From positions 1-64,000 of the forward strand of contig JAPPKS010000033.1 in the NCBI GenBank assembly GCA_028819845.1: DNA of 64,000 nt. Reading direction: 5' to 3'. The notes under the pieces were generated by a model. That model searched no databases, was not told the DNA's origin, and saw only the letters and a program-made list of their open reading frames with translations. This DNA is from Candidatus Poribacteria bacterium (GTDB lineage: Bacteria; Poribacteria; WGA-4E; PCPOR2b). Positions 25,361 through 33,893 of this stretch are shown piece after piece. Positions within the stretch are counted from its first letter, which is position 1. Each line of letters begins with the position of its first letter. Position numbers and translations under genes: made by a program.

Positions 25361-25484
25361 TGGGTTCTCCTTTGGACGCATTTTCATACGCTATTGATAC
25401 CATATAAACGTGTTGAAACGTCTGAATTTTAGCGAAGCGTTTGACTTTCCCCATTAACACATTTTTGTAAAAGGAGGAATTCTC

Positions 25485-26006
25485 ATGAAACTCCAAAACG
25501 CAATCGCGGCATTGATGTCGATTTTAGCAATTGCCGTCGTCCAATCCGGTTGCGAGAAAAAAGGAACGCACGACGGTAAACAGAAGCCAGATGCCCACCA
25601 TCATCATACGGCGCCGCACGGTGGAGCACTCGTGGTGTTGGGCAAAGAGTTCGCGCACCTCGAATTTGTGCTGGAAGAATCAACCGGAAAACTCACTGGT
25701 TATGTCCTAGATAGCGAGGCGGAAAAACCGGTGCGCCTCACGCAGAACACCATCGAACTCAAATTAAATCGGTTGAAATCTGGGCAGTCAATTACTTTGC
25801 AACTCAAAGCCGCTGCAAACGTTTTAACAGGAGAAACCGAAGGTGATACCTCTCAATATGAGGGACAATCCGACGTGCTCAAGGGCATGACAGAATTTCA
25901 TGCGCAAATCGCATCAATTGCGGTGAAGGGTCAGCACTTCACTAAAGTTGATTTTGATTTTCCCGAAGGCAACGAGGGTGAGCACGGTGAACATCACGAA
26001 CATTAG
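25485..26006 (+). CDS. His-rich lipoprotein of the metal operon
   Basis: 173 aa. The signal ends in VVQSGC (Cys 23). A His cluster follows (DAHHHHTAPHGGALVVLG, about 34-52), then a beta-rich domain, and the protein ends in EGEHGEHHEH. The HTAPHGG motif is familiar from small metal-binding domains near heavy-metal transporters. Likely a periplasmic metal chaperone. AAGGAGGAA is upstream of the ATG. It is 16 bases before the DUF3299 gene. Confidence 0.75.
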   Translation: MKLQNAIAALMSILAIAVVQSGCEKKGTHDGKQKPDAHHHHTAPHGGALVVLGKEFAHLEFVLEESTGKLTGYVLDSEAEKPVRLTQNTIELKLNRLKSGQSITLQLKAAANVLTGETEGDTSQYEGQSDVLKGMTEFHAQIASIAVKGQHFTKVDFDFPEGNEGEHGEHHEH

Positions 26007-26022
26007 TTAGGAGGCGAATGCG

Positions 26023-26796
26023 ATGAAGCGGCTCAAAACGAAGGAACAAAGTGGCTCTTGGCTTCCTTTTGCAATTACAAGTGTAGTTGTTGTTGCGCTG
26101 GCACTCGGTCTTTCTCAAATGTTACCTGAACCACATCCAATTCGCGCCCTTAGGAAGGTAAGCGAGCAGTCAGCGTTGAACGCTAAACGTGTTGAGGTGC
26201 AGGGTGCCCCGCTCGCTGTCGCAGGATCTCGCGAGCCCAAAACGCAAGACCCGGCGAACCCCGTACCCGAGATTAGCGTGGATGCGCAGCCTAGCGCGGC
26301 GCCAGTCGCCAAACCGCCAAATGTCGGCAGCGAAAGGAGCGGCAAGCGCACTGGCGAATATGAATCACTGACCTTTGACACCCTCACTAGCTATCGAATC
26401 AGAGAGCCGAATTGGGCTAGATTGGACGATCCGGATTACGTCGCCGCGCTGAACCTCGACGAGGAAATTCCGACGCAAATCAGAGCGTTGAATGGGTCGA
26501 AAATTGAGATTGAAGGGTTCATGTTGCCGCTCGAGGGTGAATTCGATAACGTTCGAACTTTCGTGTTGCTCAAAGACCAAATGGCATGCTGTTTCGGCGC
26601 AATCCCGCTCCTTAACGAATGGGTGTATGTAGAGGTGCCGCAAAAAAAGAAAATCCGCAGTTATCAAGATGTGCCAATTTCGCTTCGCGGCACCTTTCGT
26701 GTTGGGCAAAAGTTTGAGGGCGATATACTTGTCGGCATCTACCATCTTGAGCTCGATCGTTTAAAAGCAGATTCACTCAAACTTCGTAAATCCTAA
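26023..26796 (+). CDS. DUF3299 protein, ZrgD-like
   Basis: 257 aa. It has one N-terminal membrane helix (about 15-33), a Pro/Ala-rich linker (60-110), then a DUF3299 domain (about 150-250) containing IEGFMLPLEGEFDNVRTFVL, the ACCFG motif and WVYVEV. DUF3299 is the ZrgD component of the Vibrio zinc-regulated zrg operon (from memory), and here it also sits with an ABC ATPase/FtsX pair. Periplasmic, anchored. AGGAGG precedes the ATG. Last gene of block 1. Confidence 0.8.
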   Translation: MKRLKTKEQSGSWLPFAITSVVVVALALGLSQMLPEPHPIRALRKVSEQSALNAKRVEVQGAPLAVAGSREPKTQDPANPVPEISVDAQPSAAPVAKPPNVGSERSGKRTGEYESLTFDTLTSYRIREPNWARLDDPDYVAALNLDEEIPTQIRALNGSKIEIEGFMLPLEGEFDNVRTFVLLKDQMACCFGAIPLLNEWVYVEVPQKKKIRSYQDVPISLRGTFRVGQKFEGDILVGIYHLELDRLKADSLKLRKS

Positions 26797-27028
26797 AGTC
26801 GCCTAATTCATTGTGTGCTACGATACGGACGTCTTGAAGGAGTTTGAAGTGAGGATTGATTTCGTAAGGCGGAATTGTGCATGTGCAGAAGGAATCATTG
26901 ACAACCGGGGGTAAATCTGATGTAATATATTCAGGGATGAAGCAACCCGCTAAACCCTTTAATGGGTTCAACTGTAACCAGATTGGGAAACTGCCTGGTA
27001 TGCAAATTTCAGAATTGGATAGACACAC
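26777..27028 (-). CDS. Doubtful small ORF, possibly a gene remnant
   Basis: Up to 83 aa with a GTG immediately after a stop codon and no ribosome site, so the true start is unclear. The composition looks protein-like (IPEYITSDLPP, CTCTIPPYEINPHFKLL, VRIVAHNELGDFRIYEV). It overlaps the DUF3299 stop by 20 bases, tail to tail. It may be the 3' end of a decayed gene. No family recognised. Confidence 0.3.
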   Translation of the reverse strand: MCLSNSEICIPGSFPIWLQLNPLKGLAGCFIPEYITSDLPPVVNDSFCTCTIPPYEINPHFKLLQDVRIVAHNELGDFRIYEV

Positions 27029-27120
27029 TCATTTCAGAGTCGCGCCTTTATTTGAGGAAGTAGGTGTGTATATAATCAATGGAGACACTTGTCAACCCGA
27101 TCTGTTTACAGGAGAATTTA

Positions 27121-27210
27121 ATGGCCTACGTAGTCGAGGTGCACATTAATCGGCGAATTGGTGTTGGAATTGACTACGGTCATTATGAATTAGCTCGGAA
27201 TTGGCTTTAG
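27121..27210 (+). CDS. Possible 29-aa ORF upstream of the restriction-modification genes
   Basis: ATG 27121 is preceded by CAGGAG at 6-7 bases, a good site. The product begins MAYVVEVHINRRIGVG and ends at a TAG 96 bases before the endonuclease start. It could be a leader peptide, a small regulator or a remnant. The other open frame across this point (26877-27149) has no ribosome site. The rest of the gap 26797-27305 shows nothing else. Confidence 0.3.
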   Translation: MAYVVEVHINRRIGVGIDYGHYELARNWL

Positions 27211-27305
27211 GATTAAAGCGATTGAACAAGTTTCAAACAGGTTTTCCCTATTCTGCAGTTAGCTATGTCAGTTAAACGAATACAAAAACTCGCATTGAGG
27301 ATGAT

Positions 27306-28109
27306 GTGACGAGAGACGAAGGACGATACCTTGATACATTTTTGGACCCAATTCAGAGGTGCAAACGATACCGACCAAAATTCGGTCATGCGAACAAAGA
27401 AGAAGGATTTTCTCTGAACGAGTTCAAGACACTTTACAGTTCAGATCCTTTCTATTCATGGACCGGCCTTGATACCGATCTTATGTATGCCGCCCACCGC
27501 CTTGCGGGTGGGATGACTTCTGTGTACCGCCAGATTGGGATTGGCTGCGAACGGTTATTTCGCGCAGTGCTGGTGGATACGACTGGTTACAAAAATGCTG
27601 AGTTCGCCACATGGTCGTACACTGCCAAAACACCTTCCGGGAAATTGAAGAAGTTATCTCTAGATGGCAGATTAGAACTTTCAGAGATCCAAAATAAACG
27701 GGTACTGACCAACGTTAAGCAGTGGACAGAGCGGTATTGCTCGGAATTGGGTGAAGTTTCCGAACCCACTAGCGGAATTGTTTTTGAAGTTCGACAGGGC
27801 TACAAGAGCAAAGATTCTAAACGTCAAAATGCGGACATTGACAACGCTACAGTCGCATGGGCAAACAATTACTTACCTGTGTTTGCAGTTTTTTCTTCTC
27901 AAATTGACGCTGATATCGTTTTAAGATACCGTAACAATCGTTGCGGGATTCTCATCGGTACGACTTGCGGAAACAATAACGTATCCTTGTATGCATTCTG
28001 TGAACAAGTTTTAACGTACGACTTAGCGGGTTTCTTCAAACATCACACAACGAGAATCAAGAAAGAAATACATGATGTATTAGACACACTACGGAATGCT
28101 GAGAAATGA
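27306..28109 (+). CDS. Putative type II restriction endonuclease
   Basis: 267 aa from GTG 27306 with GAGG upstream. No membrane segment. The block GIVFEVRQGYKSKDSKRQNADI (about 158-179) looks like the active-site region of a PD-(D/E)xK nuclease (E-x-R-x-G-Y-K-S-K), though the first acidic residue of the motif cannot be fixed by eye. It overlaps a DNA methyltransferase gene by ATGA, the standard layout for a type II system. It is visibly more AT-rich than the flanking metal genes, which suggests horizontal transfer. Confidence 0.7.
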   Translation: MTRDEGRYLDTFLDPIQRCKRYRPKFGHANKEEGFSLNEFKTLYSSDPFYSWTGLDTDLMYAAHRLAGGMTSVYRQIGIGCERLFRAVLVDTTGYKNAEFATWSYTAKTPSGKLKKLSLDGRLELSEIQNKRVLTNVKQWTERYCSELGEVSEPTSGIVFEVRQGYKSKDSKRQNADIDNATVAWANNYLPVFAVFSSQIDADIVLRYRNNRCGILIGTTCGNNNVSLYAFCEQVLTYDLAGFFKHHTTRIKKEIHDVLDTLRNAEK

Positions 28110-29413
28110 ACGAGAGATTTCAGCAACGGTCAGACTATACATTCAAATACAACAATAAACTCGGCAGGCATGGGTGGCTACGTTTGACGCCCGCTTATTC
28201 GGTCAAGCTAGTAAAGGAGATTATTGATAGTGTCCCCGAGGATGCGTTTATTCTCGATCCTTTTTCTGGGACAGCTACAAGCGGATTGGTCGCTGCGGAA
28301 CATGGGCTATCTGCACATTGTCTTGATATAAACCCATTTCTCATTTGGTTTGGAAATGCCAAATGCCGGAACTACTCAAGTGCTGAGTTGGAATGGCTGA
28401 AATTAGAAAACATTAAAGTCCTTGCCGATTGCAAAAAGATTGCGAACGGAGACAACTGGATACCCGAAATACATAATATTACGCGGTGGTGGTGCGGCCA
28501 TACTTTGTCAGCGCTTGCTGCATTTCGTGAGGCGCTTGTTAATCAGTTTGGAGAACCGAAAGAAAACCATGTTGCTAATTTGGCGTGGATTGCATTTTGT
28601 CGCTTAATAATTGAAACATCTTCGGCGGCATTCAACCATGTTTCCATGTCGTTTCAAAATGAAGTAGTGACTTATAAAATTGAGCAAATTGGGGCATTGT
28701 ATGGAAAAATATCAAAATCAATCATCGAAAGTGCTGGTGATGAAATATCTGGTTCTGCGTCTGTGCATTTTGAGGATTCACGGGCGCCAGTATCAATCAA
28801 TAATGTGAGATATTCATACGTTATCACATCTCCGCCATATCCCAACCGCATAAGTTATATTCGTGAACTTCGCCCGTACATGTACTGGACGAAGTTTCTT
28901 GACTCCGCTAGGGAAGCAGGTGAATTGGATTGGAAGGCAATTGGCGGAACCTGGGGTGTTGCAACTAGCAGGCTTCAAGATTGGACATCAAAAGAACGTG
29001 AACTCCCGAAATCATTGGACATTGTTGTTTGCCAAATTTTGGAAACGAAAAAAAAGAATGCCTTACTAATGGCAAATTATGTTTGGAAATATTTCCATGA
29101 CATGCACCTGCATCTACAGAATTTGCGAAAAAGCCTGAAGAAAGGCGCAGTTTTGGCATACATTGTGGGAAACTCTAGCTTCTACGGTGTGCAAGTTCAT
29201 ACGGAGAAGCTACTTGAGGATTCTTTGAGATCTCTTGGATTCACGAATATTGGTAGCAAGGTCGTTAGGAAACGCAATAGCAAAAAAGAGCTTTTTGAAT
29301 ACTGTGTTTATGCCACATGGAACGAAACCCGAAATTACGAACCACAATATTTCCCTCAAGCTGAGTGTTTGGATCGGCAGCTTAAGCTCTTTGAACGCTT
29401 ACAAAGATGCTAA
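28106..29413 (+). CDS. DNA methyltransferase with an SPPY motif (m4C type likely)
   Basis: 435 aa. The SAM-binding motif DPFSGTATSGLVAAEHG (about 49-65) comes first, followed by HCLDINP. The catalytic motif is TSPPYPNRISY (about 241-251); SPPY usually marks N4-cytosine methyltransferases. The order (SAM motif before catalytic motif) fits the beta/gamma arrangement. It would protect the host from the endonuclease encoded just upstream. No specificity subunit and no control gene are seen. Confidence 0.85.
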   Translation: MNERFQQRSDYTFKYNNKLGRHGWLRLTPAYSVKLVKEIIDSVPEDAFILDPFSGTATSGLVAAEHGLSAHCLDINPFLIWFGNAKCRNYSSAELEWLKLENIKVLADCKKIANGDNWIPEIHNITRWWCGHTLSALAAFREALVNQFGEPKENHVANLAWIAFCRLIIETSSAAFNHVSMSFQNEVVTYKIEQIGALYGKISKSIIESAGDEISGSASVHFEDSRAPVSINNVRYSYVITSPPYPNRISYIRELRPYMYWTKFLDSAREAGELDWKAIGGTWGVATSRLQDWTSKERELPKSLDIVVCQILETKKKNALLMANYVWKYFHDMHLHLQNLRKSLKKGAVLAYIVGNSSFYGVQVHTEKLLEDSLRSLGFTNIGSKVVRKRNSKKELFEYCVYATWNETRNYEPQYFPQAECLDRQLKLFERLQRC

Positions 29414-29814
29414 CTTTAATTGTGAACATAAAAACCGGAACTGCTTGTATTCGTAGCCTTCAAAACCACGAGTATTCCAAATTTTTTACTAACCTGTCAA
29501 CCTCCATCGGGAGTGGGTTGTCATGTGGCCATCAGCGCCAATCCGCGATCCGTTACAGCTGTGTTCAACACCGTTGCTCATGTAACGTTTACATTGAAAC
29601 GAGCGGAAATCCATGAAAATGCACACAAGCGGGATTTAGAGATTTCATTCCGAGCCCTGTGTACTTGTTGTTCTTGACCAATGACGACATTGATCTATAA
29701 TTCAAGATAAACACGACTTGTGCGTCCAGCCGCGCCTTCAACAACCGCCGTCGAAATGAGTATCACAGAATCTTTAGCCATTTACCAAGTCAACCAGAAT
29801 GGAGTCTTTTTCTT
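29414..29814. other. Gap after the restriction-modification pair, nothing assigned
   Basis: 401 bases. Short frames exist but none has a ribosome site or recognisable content. No terminator hairpin was found. It separates the AT-rich restriction-modification genes from the efflux operon. Confidence 0.4.
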
Positions 29815-30258
29815 ATGTTTAAGAAGGGCACGCCCATCCCTCTGATTTGGTTACTTCTTTATATCGTTGCCACACGGTTGTCGCTGTCCAACTATGAGCT
29901 GTGTATCGGTTCGGACGGTCACGTCGAGCTTGAAGTGGGTGCTAACGGGCGGTGTACCGACAACCACCCTTTTGACTCGGAAGAAGATGTTATGCACGCT
30001 GAAGCGGCATCGGAAACTTACCACTGTCATTCATGTGTCGATCTCGCCATCTTTTTCCCCTTGGACAAACAACCACATGTCATTCCCGCCAAAGACATGC
30101 AATCTCTCCACGCGGTTTCCGCTGTCGGTCTAACGGCATCTCAACCGCCTTTCCCTACTATTCCAATCTGCACGCCGTCTTTCCACGACCCGGCGTTTAT
30201 CAATTCAACACTAGTATCCCTTCGTATTTCAACCTCCTCATTTGAACTTATTTCATAA
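29815..30258 (+). CDS. Small exported His/Cys protein heading the RND operon
   Basis: 147 aa with a signal-anchor (about 8-24). The CIGSDGHVELEV motif, a following Cys and the later HCHSCVDLAIFF block are shared by small proteins that I have seen listed as hypothetical next to heavy-metal RND genes. A metal-sensing or metal-binding role in the periplasm is inferred from the motifs and position. GGAG lies about 10 bases before the ATG. It is followed after 204 bases by the outer-membrane channel gene. Confidence 0.6.
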   Translation: MFKKGTPIPLIWLLLYIVATRLSLSNYELCIGSDGHVELEVGANGRCTDNHPFDSEEDVMHAEAASETYHCHSCVDLAIFFPLDKQPHVIPAKDMQSLHAVSAVGLTASQPPFPTIPICTPSFHDPAFINSTLVSLRISTSSFELIS

Positions 30259-30462
30259 AATCTACCCGCCGGTTTCATCGCTTCTGGCTTAATCACAAAT
30301 TGTGCGGTGGGCTGCCTTGATGAGCCTTATTCAACCGTGCGTCGTTCTGTATGTAGGCGCAACAGCGGCGTTCAGTAGAATCCCGCAGCGGTTGACAGCC
30401 CCAAACGTACGGAATAAAATATAGGTCTATCTGTCCATTCCACTTGGAGGAGAACATCACGC

Positions 30463-31743
30463 ATGAAAACCACACCTAGCCGCATTCTCATAATGGTGAG
30501 CATGTACCTATTCATATTAAGCACCGTGAAAATTCCAACTGCCTTTTCGGAGGGGGAAGACAAAATTGCGCTTGATACTGCAATCCAGACGGCGCTGCGT
30601 GACAACCCGGAACTTAGCGCGATTCGTGAGAGACTCAAGGTCGCCCGTGCCCGAATTGATGGCATTGCGTTGCTCGGCAACCCTGAACTGGAAACCGAGT
30701 TTGTTGGGGGGATAGATGGTGATCAGGTATTTGAACTATCAAAACCCTTTGAACTCGGTGGGCAGCACGGACACCGGAAACGAATCGCAAATATTTTACT
30801 TGAAAAGGTGAATGCTGAGCTCGCAGATGCATCCCGGTTGCTTACTACGTCGGTGAAACTCGGTTTTTACGATTTGGCGCTTGTCCAAGAGAAACTAAAA
30901 CTGACCGAAGCAGTCATTCAGCACTACGAACGCATGCGTAACATCGCTCAGGTTCAATTTGAAACAGGAGACATTTCGGTAACACAGCTAAATCTGGCGA
31001 GGGTTCAATTGCAAGCGGCGCTGCGCGGCGCGGCTGCATTAGAGGGCGAATTGCAGCTCGCACAACTTGAAATCAACAATCTGATGGGCGCCTCACTTGA
31101 AGCAGTACCTATCGCAGTCGTGAGTTTGTCAGAAAAGATGCCGCTGAACCAGCTTCAAAGCCTGACACTCGACGCATTAACGGCTCGCGCTCTGGCAAAT
31201 CGAGGCGACCTAAAGTCGCTCCGATTAAACGCGCAGTTGACTGACAGGGTACTTCGCCTGGCAAAATCTGCAAAAATCCCCGACCTGAATATAGCAGGTA
31301 TAGCTCAGCGCAGCCCAAATAAGCGGGCATTCGGTGTAAAGTTTTCATTTCCATTGCCGGTTTTTGACCGAAATCGTGCCAAGATTGATGTTGTAAAAGC
31401 CGAACAGGGGGTCAACGCCATCGAAATTAGTAACAAAGAACGGCAAATTACCCGCGAGGTGATGGGGGCATTCATTTCTTTGAAGGCTGCGCAAAAAAAA
31501 CTCAAGTTTTATGAAGGCGATATGTTGGATTTGCTAAATGAAAATCTTAAACTGACGCGCGCCGCGTACGAATTAGGTCAAACCGGGATTTTAGAGGTTA
31601 TACTAATTCAGAATGAGTTTATCAAGATTCGGTTCGCGCACCTCGACGCGCTGGCGGCGTTCCACAAGGCGTTGATAGAACTTGAAGCCGCAATCGGAAT
31701 TTCCGTAGAAATGTTTCAACAGTCGAACAGCATAGGAGGCTGA
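30463..31743 (+). CDS. Outer-membrane efflux channel, TolC/CusC family
   Basis: 426 aa with a signal peptide (about 1-29). The repeated TolC-like halves are visible: ALRDNPELSAIRERLKVARARIDG near 40-65, and the second half from ALANRGDLKSLRLNAQLTDR near 245. Long helical stretches alternate with short beta segments. It would form the outer-membrane exit of the tripartite pump with the two following gene products. Start with TTGGAGGAG upstream. The family's usual length is 420-460 aa. Confidence 0.87.
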   Translation: MKTTPSRILIMVSMYLFILSTVKIPTAFSEGEDKIALDTAIQTALRDNPELSAIRERLKVARARIDGIALLGNPELETEFVGGIDGDQVFELSKPFELGGQHGHRKRIANILLEKVNAELADASRLLTTSVKLGFYDLALVQEKLKLTEAVIQHYERMRNIAQVQFETGDISVTQLNLARVQLQAALRGAAALEGELQLAQLEINNLMGASLEAVPIAVVSLSEKMPLNQLQSLTLDALTARALANRGDLKSLRLNAQLTDRVLRLAKSAKIPDLNIAGIAQRSPNKRAFGVKFSFPLPVFDRNRAKIDVVKAEQGVNAIEISNKERQITREVMGAFISLKAAQKKLKFYEGDMLDLLNENLKLTRAAYELGQTGILEVILIQNEFIKIRFAHLDALAAFHKALIELEAAIGISVEMFQQSNSIGG

Positions 31744-31829
31744 CAGAATACAGACTGTGCCGGCCGCCGATCATCTTGTGAGTCAATATTGAAGGATTTT
31801 TTTATCCAAAAAGGACAAGGAGAAAGAAA

Positions 31830-33872
31830 ATGCTGCGTAGCTCTCGTCTCGCACGAATTGTGGCAATCACTGGTATCGTGACAGGATGTTTGGTTTCATT
31901 TAATGCCGCTAGAACATTTATTTGGGCGCAAGGTGAAGGTGTCCATGAGGGAAGTGGGGATCACACGCACAACACGTCGGATCATGGACACTCGCACGTG
32001 GAACACGCGAATCGCTCGCATGCAGAAAACGATCATGGCCACTCCCACGATGAACATGCGAATCACGTGCATGACACGGCGGCGCATGGTCACCCTCACG
32101 GCGAAAACGCAGATCATGCGCACAGCCAAGAAAACACGGTAACTCTCACCGAAAAAGCGAAAGCCAATATCGGTTTGAAGACTGCCGAAGTCGAAGTTCG
32201 TTCAATTCAGAAGGGTGTACAGGTTTCCGGCAATGTAATCGCTCACCCCGGCAGGCGGAGCGTTATCACACCTAGAATCGGCGGGATTGTAAAGCGCATC
32301 CATTTTAGTCTCGGTGACTCAATAAAAAAGGGGGATGTATTAGTTGAATTAGAGAGCCTTGACCTGCAGATGGTGCAGATTGAACTCATTGAAGCGGAGG
32401 CTCAACAGAAATCTTTAGTCGATGAATTAGGGAGGTTGACGGCAGTTTTCGCCAAGCAGATTCGGCGCGAATTGCAAACTCGGCAAATTGACTACTTGGA
32501 ATCGCTATCCGAGTTGAAACAGATGAAAACTGTAGTTGATAAACGAAATGTCCTTGCTGTAGCGAAGACCACCTCCGTGTTGGAACAGATGCGTTTCAGA
32601 TTAGTCAAAGCGGACGTTGAACTCAGATTGCTAGAGGCTACACTCAAGAGGACAGAAACCCTTGCTGAAAAGCGTATCTCGGCGCAAAAGGACTTGGTGG
32701 CGCAGCAGGCAGAATTCCGAAAAGGGAAAATTGAACTGGCAGACGCGAAGCGGCAATTCCAAATCCTCGGCTTAAGCGGGCAGTCAGTGAAAAATATCCT
32801 TATGGACGCAGGAGAAACCCCAATCCTTTCGCTGCTTAATTTAGATACATTAGACTCGGATTTGAAGGCGGAGCGTAATGGCGAATTCTTGCTCGAAAAA
32901 TTCGCCATGCTCAGTGAGGAAGGGGCGAAGTTGGTTGATTCAATCGCGGCGTACAACATTGCGGTTATCAAGGTTGCGGCAAACAAACAACGTGCGCTGG
33001 CGGCAGGCTTGCGCGAATCACTACTCAATACCTTGGCTGAGACCGGTTCAATAATGTCGTTCGACGAACCATCCGCCGAAGAACTAATCGAAATTTACCT
33101 CGCCTTCGTGGCTAGTTCGGAAGCATTGGAAGGTATGCTTAACATTGAAGATGAACTGCGCAGTGCTCTAATCACTTTGAAAAAAATTCGCCAAAAACTT
33201 CAAGTGACCGGACTCACACCCGCCGAAATTGAAAAGATTGCACAAACCGGTCAGCCATCACCAACTTTCTACGTCAAGGCGCCGGCTTCTGGACAAATCG
33301 TCAACCAACACGTGACACTCGGCGCCACGGTTGAAAAAAGTGATATACTCTTCTCAATTCTGGACACCGACATCGTCTGGGTTGAAGGCGAGGCGTATGA
33401 AAGCGCGCTCGCAGTCATTCAGGAAAATTTCCAGACGGGCCGCTTGGTACGCATTCGCGTACCGGCGTATCCCGATACGACTTTCACCGGTAAAATCTCC
33501 CACATTTCAGATGAAATGGACCCCGATAAACGCACCGTCCAATTTTGGGCGGAGGTGGAAAATCCTGCCCATCAGCTCAAGCCGGGGATGTTCGCAGAAC
33601 AGACAATCGTCCTCGAAAAAGCGGCGCCGGTTTTGAGCGTTCCGTTGAATGCGGTGATTGAAGAGGCTGGGAGCCGGTTTGTTTTCGTCGAACACGGATC
33701 CACCTACACGAAGCGTGAAATCGCGGCAGGTGCCGCCGATGACCGGTATATTGAGATAAAGGACGGTCTGTCCGCGGGCGAGCGCGTGGTAATTCACGGA
33801 CAGCACCAGTTGTTACGCGCAAACGTAAAGGTTACCGAAGGGGGCCATTCGCACGCAGGGCACTCTCATTAG
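31830..33872 (+). CDS. RND periplasmic adaptor with His-rich ends
   Basis: 680 aa, long for an adaptor (usual 380-520). The N-terminus has a hydrophobic segment ending in VTGC, a possible lipobox. A His-rich region follows (about 31-105, with HGHSHDEHANHVHDT-like runs). The barrel-sandwich (VISPR-like SVITPRIGGIVKRIHF) is at about 145-175, a long helical hairpin insert runs about 190-470, and beta-barrel and membrane-proximal domains end in GGHSHAGHSH. It links the pump and channel; the His ends may collect metal ions. AAGGAG lies before the ATG. Confidence 0.85.
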   Translation: MLRSSRLARIVAITGIVTGCLVSFNAARTFIWAQGEGVHEGSGDHTHNTSDHGHSHVEHANRSHAENDHGHSHDEHANHVHDTAAHGHPHGENADHAHSQENTVTLTEKAKANIGLKTAEVEVRSIQKGVQVSGNVIAHPGRRSVITPRIGGIVKRIHFSLGDSIKKGDVLVELESLDLQMVQIELIEAEAQQKSLVDELGRLTAVFAKQIRRELQTRQIDYLESLSELKQMKTVVDKRNVLAVAKTTSVLEQMRFRLVKADVELRLLEATLKRTETLAEKRISAQKDLVAQQAEFRKGKIELADAKRQFQILGLSGQSVKNILMDAGETPILSLLNLDTLDSDLKAERNGEFLLEKFAMLSEEGAKLVDSIAAYNIAVIKVAANKQRALAAGLRESLLNTLAETGSIMSFDEPSAEELIEIYLAFVASSEALEGMLNIEDELRSALITLKKIRQKLQVTGLTPAEIEKIAQTGQPSPTFYVKAPASGQIVNQHVTLGATVEKSDILFSILDTDIVWVEGEAYESALAVIQENFQTGRLVRIRVPAYPDTTFTGKISHISDEMDPDKRTVQFWAEVENPAHQLKPGMFAEQTIVLEKAAPVLSVPLNAVIEEAGSRFVFVEHGSTYTKREIAAGAADDRYIEIKDGLSAGERVVIHGQHQLLRANVKVTEGGHSHAGHSH

Positions 33873-33893
33873 GTGCACCAAGGAGGCAAATTA

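Noticed and set aside
26877-27149. 90-codon plus-strand frame
   Set aside because: No ribosome site and no recognisable content; the short ORF at 27121 has the better start signal.
27306-29413. Idea that the restriction pair is part of a larger phage-defence island
   Set aside because: Neighbours on both sides are metal genes; no further defence genes, integrase or attachment repeats were seen.
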